From CAYQUL01 sp964568925 (GTDB lineage Bacteria; Patescibacteriota; Microgenomatia; UBA8517): DNA of 64,000 nt. Under the pieces are notes generated by a model. The model searched no databases, had not been told where the DNA came from, and worked only from the letters and a program-made list of their open reading frames with translations. Location: NCBI GenBank assembly GCA_964568925.1, contig CAZMSJ010000001.1:83284-147283 (forward strand), in the 5' to 3' direction. Made by a program: the position numbers and the translations under genes. This document shows, piece after piece, positions 42,668 to 49,945 of the stretch. Positions within the stretch are counted from its first letter, which is position 1; every line of letters begins with the position of its first letter.

Positions 42668-43228
42668 TTATCTTCCTAAATCTATTTCTTGTGCTTTACC
42701 AAAAAGTCCACCTTTGACTAAAAGTTTTAGTCCAGCGGCGTCTTTTGGTATATCAAACACAATATCTCCTGTAACTGAAAGGCCTGGTTGTACTTGCTGC
42801 AAGAATAAATCGACCTTACCTTGAGAAAGTCCTTTTGCAGTTTGTCCTTCAATAGATCTATCAAATTTCCTTCCCTGGCTGTCAGTTAAGATGATCATTG
42901 AGCTATCAACTGTTTTTGTTTCTTTGCCCTTATTTTCAATTTTTAATGTAACTACAAGAAACATTCCTTGAGCGTCTTTTTGGGTGTACTGATTCCCAAG
43001 AGAGGACGCTGTTGTTACATCAGTAGCGGTAAAAGCTAAGTCACCATCTTGAGCAGGTTCTCCAACTTTTGCAATTGCTTTTGTTTGAGAGCCAGTGTTC
43101 TGAGAATTTGATGTCTGTTGATTGTTGGAAGAGTCCGAATTGGTTTTTGAACCTCCAGCAGAGCCAATAAGCCCTAAGACTACTAAAACTACAAAACCTA
43201 TCCCGACTATTTTTAATGCTTTCTTCAT
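42668..43228 (-). CDS. DUF4352-domain exported protein
   Basis: A 186-residue protein. N-terminal anchor (IVGIGFVVLVVLGLIG), a Ser/Asn/Gln-rich linker, then a DUF4352 Ig-like domain: FLVVTLKIENKGKETKTVDSSMIILTDSQGRKFD and GDIVFDIPKDA. SD AAAGGAGG about 9 nt before the ATG. These domains are extracellular and of unknown ligand. Confidence 0.8.
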   Translation of the reverse strand: MKKALKIVGIGFVVLVVLGLIGSAGGSKTNSDSSNNQQTSNSQNTGSQTKAIAKVGEPAQDGDLAFTATDVTTASSLGNQYTQKDAQGMFLVVTLKIENKGKETKTVDSSMIILTDSQGRKFDRSIEGQTAKGLSQGKVDLFLQQVQPGLSVTGDIVFDIPKDAAGLKLLVKGGLFGKAQEIDLGR

Positions 43229-43357
43229 ATAATTTCACCTCCTTTGTGACTGACGCTAATGCTAACTGTAGTTTAGCAAAACCGTAAGTGTAATGCGAGC
43301 CTGTTTGCTAAGTGTAGCTTAGTAGAGTACCTAGCCTAAGCCTTTGATAATTGGGAC

Positions 43358-43573
43358 ATGAGAAAGAATGCAAAACTTCCTCGGGTCTTAGGAAGCAGGG
43401 TGAGACGAGCTCGGAAAGAAGCAGACCTTACACAAGAGGATCTGGCCTACAAAGTAGGTGTAAGTAGAGCCTACATGGGGTTTATTGAACAAGGGAGAAA
43501 TGTTCCCTCTCTTGAGGTGCTCGAAAAGATAGCACGAGTATTAAAGGTTAGACTTTCTGATTTCGTCAGATAA
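43358..43573 (+). CDS. XRE-family transcriptional regulator
   Basis: A 71-residue protein that is almost only a helix-turn-helix: LGSRVRRARKEADLTQEDLAYKVGVSRAYMGFIEQGRNVPSLEVLEKIARVL. GATAAT lies 9 nt before the ATG, so it is leaderless. Its DNA site is unknown; it may control the accessory genes to its left. Confidence 0.85.
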   Translation: MRKNAKLPRVLGSRVRRARKEADLTQEDLAYKVGVSRAYMGFIEQGRNVPSLEVLEKIARVLKVRLSDFVR

Positions 43574-43700
43574 ACGAGTATTTATCAGAACTTTTTAGCC
43601 TCGAATTGAGAGTTCGGATAATATCCCATATGGGGAGCAAGATATTTCACTTTGAATTTTTTACTCCAGTCAGCCATTTTGGCTATGTTATGATTTACCA

Positions 43701-44165
43701 ATGAAGAATTTTGAGCTAGATGTCACTCTAAAGACAAAAAAAATACATATTGTTAATAAAAGAATTTCTTCAGAAGAGTACATCGATTTTTTAAAACGTA
43801 CAGACCTTGGAAGTCAGTATCCTAAGGAAGACTTTGTAAACAGGATATCAACACTTGTAGATAGCGTTCCAATAAGCCTTATTGCATATGATCAGGAAAA
43901 GATAATAGGTGTATGTTTTGGACTAACAGACTTCGCATATTGGCTCTTCTTGTCAGACTTAGGAGTTGATCGTGATTACATTCGATTGGGTATCGGTAGA
44001 ACCCTGATTGAACAAGCACACATCTTGGCCGGGGGAGTTGATAATATAATTATGTTTACGATGGCAAATGAAAACGCTGTCGAATTCTATAAAAAATGTG
44101 GATGGAAACCTTCTGAATTTATGAAATACAGCAAGATTCTATGGACAGACCACACTGTCTCTTAA
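43701..44165 (+). CDS. GNAT-family N-acetyltransferase
   Basis: A 154-residue protein with the acetyl-CoA motif DLGVDRDYIRLGIGRTLIEQAHILA (R/QxxGxG/A, here RLGIGR), and the C-terminal MANENAVEFYKKCGWKPSEF. Substrate not predictable. Confidence 0.85.
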   Translation: MKNFELDVTLKTKKIHIVNKRISSEEYIDFLKRTDLGSQYPKEDFVNRISTLVDSVPISLIAYDQEKIIGVCFGLTDFAYWLFLSDLGVDRDYIRLGIGRTLIEQAHILAGGVDNIIMFTMANENAVEFYKKCGWKPSEFMKYSKILWTDHTVS

Positions 44166-44300
44166 TGGAGGAGGGTCAAACATGAGAAATCTTTCTCCAA
44201 TGTTGTGCATGAGAATCTTATAATATTGACTATCGCTTCGTTTTTTGTTAGACTAGATAACTGTATTTGAACTCCCGGTGATCATTTGGAGGTAATTTTT

Positions 44301-44530
44301 ATGCGTTACTCAGTATCAGGTGGACAAAGTTATCAAGATGCCGTTCGTCTTGTTCAAGCCCTTACAGGTGTTAATATCGTTGCCAATATCACTGTTGGGG
44401 GATTGATATCGATCCTTCCGAGACACAAATTCAACAGATGCACCGGATTGTCGAGAGTGCCGGTATGAAAGCAACAGAGGGAACCACAATTGCTAAGCAT
44501 CTTGGAGCAATTGAGGGCAAACCAAAGTAG
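44301..44530 (+). pseudogene. Small gene with single-base frameshift at a G run
   Basis: TTGGAGGT precedes ATG 44301. The frame encodes RYSVSGGQSYQDAVRLVQALTGVNIVANITVGG and then the run GGGGG (about 44396-44400) is one G too short: the +1 frame goes on as IDIDPSETQIQQMHRIVESAG to TAG 44528-44530 (GAIEGKPK). Joined, it is a 76-residue protein. As written, the first frame ends at 44468. Sequencing error, decay or programmed shift cannot be told apart. Confidence 0.6.
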
Positions 44531-44550
44531 TTTTTTCTGGAAGTGAGTTA

Positions 44551-44585
44551 AAAGGTATGAACTTATTATTCATACCTTTTTTTAT
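44551..44585 (+). terminator. Rho-independent terminator
   Basis: AAAGGTATGAA/TTCATACCTTT stem followed by TTTTTT. Confidence 0.8.
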
Positions 44586-44616
44586 TGTCTACTAAATTTC
44601 AAAACAATATTACTAA

Positions 44617-44647
44617 ATTCACACTTACACTTACACTTACACTTTTA
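44617..44647. repeat. CACTTA hexamer tandem repeat
   Basis: About five copies of ACACTT/CACTTA in a row just before the next gene's promoter. Confidence 0.6.
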
Positions 44648-44665
44648 ATCTGATATCATAAACCC

Positions 44666-45094
44666 ATGACAACAATACATCCTTGGATTAACTTCAACGG
44701 TAATGCAGAAGAAGCATTTACTTTCTATAAATCAGTATTTGGTGGAGAGTTTAGAAAAATAGTACGTTTCAAAGACATTGCGAGTGCTGAGTTTCAGGTT
44801 CCAGAAAAGGAAGAAAATAAGATAATGCAGATCTCTTTACCTATTGGGGCAAACACACTTCTTGTTGCAAATGATGTTCCAGAAATCATGGGGCGTGTGA
44901 ATGAACGGGAAAATAGAAGCAAGATTTTAGTAACTGCTGAAAGCAAAGAAGAAGCAGACAGATTATTTACTGGTCTTTCTGCTGGTGGAGAAGTTGAAGG
45001 AGCAATGGGGGAAGGCCCATACGGAACATACATGGGAATGTTTAGAGATAAATATGGAATCGAGTGGATTATTGAGTTTTCTTCAGAGAATTAA
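44666..45094 (+). CDS. VOC-family (PhnB-like) protein
   Basis: A 142-residue protein. INFNGNAEEAFTFYKSVFGGEF and GPYGTYMGMFRDKYGIEWIIEF are the two halves of a PhnB/3-demethylubiquinone-methyltransferase-like VOC fold. A TATCAT -10 lies about 10 nt before the ATG. Confidence 0.85.
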   Translation: MTTIHPWINFNGNAEEAFTFYKSVFGGEFRKIVRFKDIASAEFQVPEKEENKIMQISLPIGANTLLVANDVPEIMGRVNERENRSKILVTAESKEEADRLFTGLSAGGEVEGAMGEGPYGTYMGMFRDKYGIEWIIEFSSEN

Positions 45095-45175
45095 TTAAGG
45101 TTACTAAAAAACATAGATTCATTGCTCATATTGCCTTTCAGTGAGAACTTATTTGAGAAAGAGTAGAATTACTGA

Positions 45176-45484
45176 GTGAATAGAAAATCTGTTTTAAATG
45201 CTTTCTCTGCCTCCGGTTACATTATTCTGGTTGTGTCTTTGATGAATTTGATCATGCAGACACAAAAGGATAAGCCAGACACTATTGCAGCCCCCATCAC
45301 CGTTTTATCAGTGTTAACGCTTTCAGTGGCTGTTATGGCATATTTGTTTTTTTATCAGCCGATTATGTTTTTTATTGAAGGGAAGAAGAAGCTTGCTGTT
45401 AATCACTTCCTCCAAACGGTAGTTGTCTTTGCTGCTCTCACCGCGTTGTCTGTTATTCTTCTTTTCTCCGGTCTCTTGAAATGA
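45176..45484 (+). CDS. Small membrane protein, GTG start
   Basis: A 102-residue protein with three helices (about 10-30, 38-62, 76-98). TAGAAT ends 7 nt before GTG 45176, so it appears leaderless even with a GTG. Not recognised. Confidence 0.6.
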   Translation: MNRKSVLNAFSASGYIILVVSLMNLIMQTQKDKPDTIAAPITVLSVLTLSVAVMAYLFFYQPIMFFIEGKKKLAVNHFLQTVVVFAALTALSVILLFSGLLK

Positions 45485-45564
45485 GAGGTAAGTACCCATA
45501 ATTTGTAATCTTCGTGTAATCGTGGTAAAATTCTCTTTGTCGTTCCTTACAAAGGAGGCATTAC

Positions 45565-45771
45565 ATGCTAGGAACTATTTTGCTTATCGCGTACTGTCTG
45601 GTACACGGGATGTTTATTTGCTGGGGAGTGCTTTCCTTCGGTCGAGAAGGCGGATTTGCTCGCCTCAGTCAAGGATATCAGGAGAAAAAACCTTTCTACC
45701 TGAAACTGCATCCATTGCTAAGCCTCTTGGCCTTTCTTTTAGGCCCAATCGGTGTATTCCTTTTTTTGTGA
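45565..45771 (+). CDS. Small two-helix membrane protein
   Basis: A 68-residue protein: helices about 3-24 and 48-67 with the loop FGREGGFARLSQGYQEKKPFY. AAAGGAGG 7 nt ahead fixes the start. Terminator behind. Not recognised. Confidence 0.6.
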   Translation: MLGTILLIAYCLVHGMFICWGVLSFGREGGFARLSQGYQEKKPFYLKLHPLLSLLAFLLGPIGVFLFL

Positions 45772-45825
45772 TCAACTTTTTTGTTCCTGATTCACAGAAG
45801 ATGTGGTATCAGTAGTAAATTGAAA

Positions 45826-45856
45826 GCCGCTGTACACTCTACAGCGGTTATTTTTG
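45826..45856 (+). terminator. Rho-independent terminator
   Basis: GCCGCTGTA/TACAGCGG stem with a short loop, then TTATTTTTG. Confidence 0.75.
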
Positions 45857-45907
45857 TGCTCAATTTTTGACTAAACCTTACTAGAAATAAGTGGGCTATA
45901 TACAAGT

Positions 45908-45934
45908 ACTTCATATAAGTGTAGTATGTGAAGT
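45908..45934 (+). promoter_or_regulatory. Palindromic operator overlapping the RHH-gene promoter
   Basis: ACTTCATATA (45908-45917) and TATGTGAAGT (45925-45934) are inverted copies with one mismatch around a 7-bp spacer. The right arm ends directly before ATG 45935 and covers the TAGTAT -10-like box, a typical site for self-repression by the encoded ribbon-helix-helix protein. Confidence 0.5.
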
Positions 45935-46108
45935 ATGTCAACTAGTACAAAACAAAGAATAACACTCTTTCTAAACCCTTCAATTTCAAAACATGCAAAA
46001 GCACAGGCAATTGTAGAAGATATGACCCTTACTGCACTTGTAGAAAAAGCGCTTATTTCGTATTTACCAAAAGAAACAGTAATCAAAAAAATTGAAAATA
46101 CTGATTAA
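45935..46108 (+). CDS. Ribbon-helix-helix DNA-binding protein, 57 aa
   Basis: ATG 45935 to TAA 46108. STSTKQRITLFLNPSIS is the ribbon strand, then KHAKAQAIVEDMTLTALVEKAL the two helices and SYLPKET the end, as in Arc/MetJ or antitoxin proteins. No toxin gene follows; the next gene is a membrane protein. Acts as a dimer that would bind the palindrome upstream. Confidence 0.7.
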   Translation: MSTSTKQRITLFLNPSISKHAKAQAIVEDMTLTALVEKALISYLPKETVIKKIENTD

Positions 46109-46135
46109 AACATATAGTGGGGGGGTGAATTGATA

Positions 46136-46387
46136 ATGGAAATTGTATATTGGATAATTTTTGGAGCATTAGCCGGTTGGGTAGCATCTATCTTCATGAA
46201 GACTGACGCAAGTCAGGGAACACTCTACGATATCATCTTAGGAATTGTTGGTGCCGTTGTGGGAGGTTTTTTCATGAATAATATTGGTAAGCCAGGTATT
46301 ACTGGGTTTAACCTGTATAGTTTTTTGGTAGCAGTAATTGGAGCAATCGTTGTTATTTTTGTCGGTCGTTTAGTCCGAAATAGATAA
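46136..46387 (+). CDS. GlsB/YeaQ/YmgE-family (transglycosylase-associated) membrane protein
   Basis: An 83-residue protein with three helices. VYWIIFGALAGWVASIFMKTD, GTLYDIILGIVGAVVGGFFM and GFNLYSFLVAVIGAIVVIFVGRLV are the family pattern. ATG 46136 chosen for the GGGGGGTGA Shine-Dalgarno 6-8 nt ahead. Family members are stress-induced membrane proteins of unknown activity. Confidence 0.88.
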   Translation: MEIVYWIIFGALAGWVASIFMKTDASQGTLYDIILGIVGAVVGGFFMNNIGKPGITGFNLYSFLVAVIGAIVVIFVGRLVRNR

Positions 46388-46442
46388 CGAAGTTCGTTTA
46401 TACAAAGGGTATGTGAAATTATTGAGAGGATGTGAATTATTA

Positions 46443-46838
46443 ATGGTAAAAATTATAAAAGAAACAGTGAGTACACAAACAGGTCGTGATACTACAAAGG
46501 CAATAGAACCTGTCATTCGAAACGCAACCGGGTTGCAATCGGTGCAATACGCAATCTACTTTCTTTTTGGACTGATAGATGTATTACTTGTTTTTCGACT
46601 CATTTTGAAAATAATGGGTGCAAGTACTGCAAGTAGTTTTGTCCGATTCATCTATGGTGTTACGTGGAGCTTTATTCTTCCGTTTGAAGGAATCTTTCGT
46701 CGAGAGGTAAATCAGGGAATTGAAACGTCCTCTGTTTTAGAGCCATCCGCAATTGTTGCAGTCGTTGTATATATTCTTCTTGCGTGGGGAATAGTTCAGC
46801 TTCTTCAGATTATGTCTGGAAGGGAGCAAAGTAACTAG
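46443..46838 (+). CDS. YggT-like membrane protein
   Basis: A 131-residue protein. VQYAIYFLFGLIDVLLVFRLILKIMGA then SFVRFIYGVTWSFILPFEGIF and a third helix fit the YGGT family, though with a longer N-terminus. ATG 46443 has GAGAGGATG upstream. It probably stabilises membrane structure; no clear role here. Confidence 0.78.
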   Translation: MVKIIKETVSTQTGRDTTKAIEPVIRNATGLQSVQYAIYFLFGLIDVLLVFRLILKIMGASTASSFVRFIYGVTWSFILPFEGIFRREVNQGIETSSVLEPSAIVAVVVYILLAWGIVQLLQIMSGREQSN

Positions 46839-46866
46839 TTTTACGGTTCTATTGTTTACTAAAAAA

Positions 46867-47355
46867 ATGGATACAATATTTAAAGAAAATAAGGTATCTT
46901 TTGAAAGTCTAGCTTTCGAAAAACAAAATAGACAAGACAAGAGTGTGGTTGAGGGTTTAGTAAGAAAATCCAACCGCATCTTGGTCTCTGTATCTTCACA
47001 CAAATTCCCCTTTGATTTCTTTCCTGACACAATTAATGTGGAGGATGGAAGGTTAACCGTAATTACTCGTGACTTCTTTTTCTCTTCCCGTGTTCATAGT
47101 GTTGACATAAAAGACATATCAAATATCTTCATAAATACGAAGATGTTTTTTGCACAACTCGTTGTTGTTTCAAAAACCTTCAAAAACAACGAAATTAAAA
47201 TTGAACATTTGAAAAAAAGTGAAGCAGTATATGTACGGAGACTTATCGAAGGACTACGCAGTTTTAGTAGCAAGAATATCGATACTTCTACATATTCCGA
47301 GCAGGAGCTTATTCATAAACTTGAACAACTAAGTACTACTGATATTGTCGTTTAA
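46867..47355 (+). CDS. PH-like soluble protein of unknown function
   Basis: A 162-residue protein from ATG 46867 (TTG at 46852 is the alternative). The centre (INVEDGRLTVITRDFFFSSRVHSVDIKDISNIFINTKMFFAQLVVVS) has the strand pattern of bacterial PH-like domains, followed by a helix (KKSEAVYVRRLIEGLRSF). No membrane helix. Follows the YggT gene closely. Confidence 0.6.
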   Translation: MDTIFKENKVSFESLAFEKQNRQDKSVVEGLVRKSNRILVSVSSHKFPFDFFPDTINVEDGRLTVITRDFFFSSRVHSVDIKDISNIFINTKMFFAQLVVVSKTFKNNEIKIEHLKKSEAVYVRRLIEGLRSFSSKNIDTSTYSEQELIHKLEQLSTTDIVV

Positions 47356-47384
47356 TTTTTTAAAAGAATTGGAGGTGTTAATTT

Positions 47385-47525
47385 ATGAATCTATCTACTA
47401 ACTTAAGTCCGCTCGCATCAATCCTTTTCGGGGTATTAATTCTTCTGTTTCCAAAATTTCTCAATTATCTCATTGCAGGGTATTTGATCTTTGCTGGTAT
47501 CGTTGGGCTCGGTCTTATTCGATAA
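47385..47525 (+). CDS. DUF3096-like membrane protein, 46 aa
   Basis: GGAGGTG 7 nt before ATG 47385. The product, NLSTNLSPLASILFGVLIL then LFPKFLNYLIAGYLIFAG and IVGLGLIR, fits DUF3096 (PliaILfGilillfPrlL). Two short helices. Confidence 0.75.
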   Translation: MNLSTNLSPLASILFGVLILLFPKFLNYLIAGYLIFAGIVGLGLIR

Positions 47526-47614
47526 AGTGATTACTGACTGTTTCTCAATCGTATAAAAATTGAGGAACAGAGTTGGTGAAGTCATAGACGGCCCATTTTC
47601 TGATAGAATAGGGC

Positions 47615-48175
47615 ATGACTAAACAGATACTTTCACTTGCTGACCAAAAAGAACTTCTTGAGACTCTTCATACTCGTTTTGAGAAGAATCCCCATCGTCA
47701 CCCTGGTGTTGCGTGGACAGCTGTCTTGGGGCTTTTAGAAGCTTCTCCAGAGAAACTGTGGTCACTGAAACAAATGGAAGAAACCGGTGGAGAGCCAGAT
47801 GTTGTCGTTGTAGAGAAGAAAACTAATCATGTTACGTTTATTGATTGTTCAGCTGAGAGCCCAAAGGGGAGAAGAAGCCTCTGCTATGACAGACAAGCAC
47901 ATGATGATCGAAAGTCATATAAACCCAAAGACTCCGCACATGATATGGCCAAGGCAATGGGCGTAACAATGCTTTCTGAAGACCTATATAAAGCACTTCA
48001 GACAACAGGGGAATTTGACACAAAGACATCAAGTTGGATTGAAACACCTGAAGCTATCAGGAAGCTTGGTGGGGCAATCTTTGCTGATCGAAGATATGAT
48101 CATGTGTTTATCTACCACAATGGTGCTTCTTCCTATTATGCTTCTCGAGGTTTTAGAGCTTCACTTACAAGTTAA
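47615..48175 (+). CDS. DUF4256-family protein
   Basis: A 186-residue protein: MEETGGEPDVVVV, FIDCSAESPKGRRSLCYDRQA and GVTMLSEDLYKALQ with WIETPEAIRKLGGAIFADRRYDHVFIYHNGA are conserved blocks of DUF4256. Soluble, stand-alone, function unknown. GATAGAAT lies about 8 nt before the ATG. Confidence 0.88.
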   Translation: MTKQILSLADQKELLETLHTRFEKNPHRHPGVAWTAVLGLLEASPEKLWSLKQMEETGGEPDVVVVEKKTNHVTFIDCSAESPKGRRSLCYDRQAHDDRKSYKPKDSAHDMAKAMGVTMLSEDLYKALQTTGEFDTKTSSWIETPEAIRKLGGAIFADRRYDHVFIYHNGASSYYASRGFRASLTS

Positions 48176-48280
48176 CCTTCTCAGCACAAAACACCTATAA
48201 CTTGATTCGCTTCTGATCCTGTACTATACTATGCTTCGTTTACCTCTCATTTGGTAATAGGTACATTGAGGAGTTTTGTA

Positions 48281-48685
48281 GTGAAGCGTATTTTACTGTT
48301 CATTCTGTTTGCCGTTCTTTTTTCAGCATGTACTCCTGTTCCGCAACTAGGGGACAAGCCCCAGGGTATTGGAAAAGAAGATGGGTTCGGTCGTGGAATC
48401 GTGAGTAACGTTGATCCCTTAAACAACGGTCTGTTTGCAGTTTGGATCTTTGGTGACAATATCAATGTGTATTGCACCATGGATAAGTCCATAATTACCA
48501 AGATTAAAGACATTTCAAGAGAGTGGGATGCAACTGTTTATTATACCTATCGTGATTGGAAAGTAGGTGATCCCGAGGTTGAAACACTTGATTCATATTC
48601 TCACAAAATCAGCGCGTCTTGTGGTCAAGGTACTGCACATGGAAGCAAGTTGATGTCGGTTGAGATAATAAAAAAATCAAAGTGA
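48281..48685 (+). CDS. Lipoprotein of unknown function, GTG start
   Basis: GAGGAG 8 nt ahead fixes GTG 48281. KRILLFILFAVLFSACTPVPQ is a lipoprotein signal with lipobox LFSAC, so a membrane-tethered 134-residue protein. The mature part (VDPLNNGLFAVWIFGDNINVYC) has two later Cys. Not recognised; the gene behind has its own Shine-Dalgarno. Confidence 0.7.
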   Translation: MKRILLFILFAVLFSACTPVPQLGDKPQGIGKEDGFGRGIVSNVDPLNNGLFAVWIFGDNINVYCTMDKSIITKIKDISREWDATVYYTYRDWKVGDPEVETLDSYSHKISASCGQGTAHGSKLMSVEIIKKSK

Positions 48686-48701
48686 CCGGGAAGGAAATCT
48701 C

Positions 48702-48890
48702 ATGATAAGTGCGAGTTTCATGGCATTGGGAAGTTTTGCCTTTGTATTCGGTATTATGATTAGTGTTTTTGGTACAGCAATTGCGATCCATTCAAATGGA
48801 TTGGCCGCTGGTGTCGTTCCATTTATTTTAGGTCTCGGCTTAGCCATTGCTGGTTGGTTCTTCCTCTCCCGAGGAATGAGGATGAACTAG
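48702..48890 (+). CDS. Small two-helix membrane protein
   Basis: A 62-residue protein with helices at about 4-27 and 33-55, ending SRGMRMN. GGAAGGAAA is 6 nt before the ATG. Separated by 16 nt from the lipoprotein gene, so co-transcribed. Not recognised. Confidence 0.6.
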   Translation: MISASFMALGSFAFVFGIMISVFGTAIAIHSNGLAAGVVPFILGLGLAIAGWFFLSRGMRMN

Positions 48891-48903
48891 CAACTAAGTG
48901 ATT

Positions 48904-48952
48904 TATCGCTTGAAGAGTTGTGTATTGGTACACTTTCTTCAAGCGATTTTTG
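48904..48952 (+). terminator. Rho-independent terminator
   Basis: ATCGCTTGAAG/CTTCAAGCGAT stem with a long loop and TTTTTG. Confidence 0.75.
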
Positions 48953-48960
48953 TTGCTAAA

Positions 48961-49060
48961 GGAAACCCCGTACGTAAGTACGGGGATGAATTTGCCTTCC
49001 CTTCACGTTGCGAAGCTTCGTGATTCCCAAGGAAACCACGGACGTAAGTCCGTGGAGGTT
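48961..49060. repeat. Two related hairpins, IS200/IS605-end-like
   Basis: Copy 1 (48961-48990) has CCCCGTAC-gtaa-GTACGGGG and copy 2 (49031-49060) has CCACGGAC-gtaa-GTCCGTGG, both after GGAAA and before GGA-type ends. Stem differences are compensatory. No transposase or tnpB-like frame is within reach. Confidence 0.5.
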
Positions 49061-49107
49061 CCTTTTGTGCAAAAGAAAAGCAAAAAGTCACATGATATAT
49101 TCATACT

Positions 49108-49506
49108 ATGAACAACGAGACTGCTGGTTATTCAAAGAAAACATTGAAAGACAAAATTGGAATAAAACCACATATGTCGGTTGCTGTCATTGGAGCCCCT
49201 GCAAATTTTAGTCTGTCAGAAGTTTCATATATTGATGCTGTATCTCATGATCTAGATGTTATTCTTCTGTTTGTAACTTCAAAGAAAGACCTTCTAAAAG
49301 AGAGTAAACGGTGTCGAGATTATATAAAGAAAACAGGAGCCCTTTGGATTGCTTGGCCGAAAAAGACATCAAAGATTGTGACTGATATCGATGGGAATAT
49401 CGTCAGAGAGATTGGGTTGTTGACCGGTCTTGTTGACGTTAAAGTCATTGCAATTGATTTGACCTGGTCTGGATTAAAATTTGTATACCGGGTTACAGAT
49501 AGATAA
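49108..49506 (+). CDS. DUF3052-like protein
   Basis: A 132-residue protein. GYSKKTLKDKIGIKPHMSVAVIGAPANF, then DVILLFVTSKKDL, GALWIAWPKKTSK and SGLKFVYRVTDR are the conserved blocks of DUF3052, a soluble protein of unknown activity. Confidence 0.85.
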   Translation: MNNETAGYSKKTLKDKIGIKPHMSVAVIGAPANFSLSEVSYIDAVSHDLDVILLFVTSKKDLLKESKRCRDYIKKTGALWIAWPKKTSKIVTDIDGNIVREIGLLTGLVDVKVIAIDLTWSGLKFVYRVTDR

Positions 49507-49517
49507 CGTTCGTTTGA

Positions 49518-49523
49518 TATAAT
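49518..49523 (+). promoter_or_regulatory. -10 box
   Basis: TATAAT ends 7 nt before ATG 49531. Confidence 0.55.
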
Positions 49524-49530
49524 TACCCTT

Positions 49531-49932
49531 ATGTCAGAACCAAAAACAAAAGAAACAAATACATCTCTCACGGATTTTTTAGATTCACTTGCCTCTGAAG
49601 ACAAACGTGTAGACGCCAACCATTTTGTTTCTTTGTATGAGAAACAAACGGGAGAGAAGGCTGTGGTGTGGGGAACAAGTATTGTTGGATTTGGAAAGTA
49701 CGCAGTTACTAAGGGAAAGAAGCAAACCTTTTGGCCCCTTTTGTCATTTTCTCCACGCAAAGCAAATTTCACCTTGTATGGTCTTTTGTCTGTTCCTGAA
49801 AACAAAGAGTTGTTGCCAGAAGTAGGCAAACACAGTGTTAGTGGAGGGTGCTTTTACGTAGAACACTATTCAGATATAGATGAAGCCATTTTAGGAAAGA
49901 TGATTAAAAATGCATTTGCCGCTTCAAGCTAA
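49531..49932 (+). CDS. DUF1801-family protein
   Basis: A 133-residue protein: FLDSLASEDKRVDANHFVSLYEKQTGEKAVVWGTSIVGFGKY, FWPLLSFSPRKANFTLYG and GGCFYVEHYSDIDEAILGKMI fit DUF1801 (iron-chaperone-like frataxin fold). Another DUF1801 gene lies 2 kb away at 51830. Confidence 0.85.
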   Translation: MSEPKTKETNTSLTDFLDSLASEDKRVDANHFVSLYEKQTGEKAVVWGTSIVGFGKYAVTKGKKQTFWPLLSFSPRKANFTLYGLLSVPENKELLPEVGKHSVSGGCFYVEHYSDIDEAILGKMIKNAFAASS

Positions 49933-49945
49933 GAAAAGTAGGTGT

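Noticed and set aside
25776..43622. GTTATCCGAAC near 25777 and GTTCGGATAAT near 43612 as ends of one large element
   Set aside because: They are inverted, not direct, only about 10 bp, and the first lies in recombinase coding sequence; chance is a sufficient explanation.
45935..46387. Toxin-antitoxin pair from the RHH gene and the gene behind it
   Set aside because: The second gene is a clear GlsB/YeaQ-type membrane protein, not a toxin.
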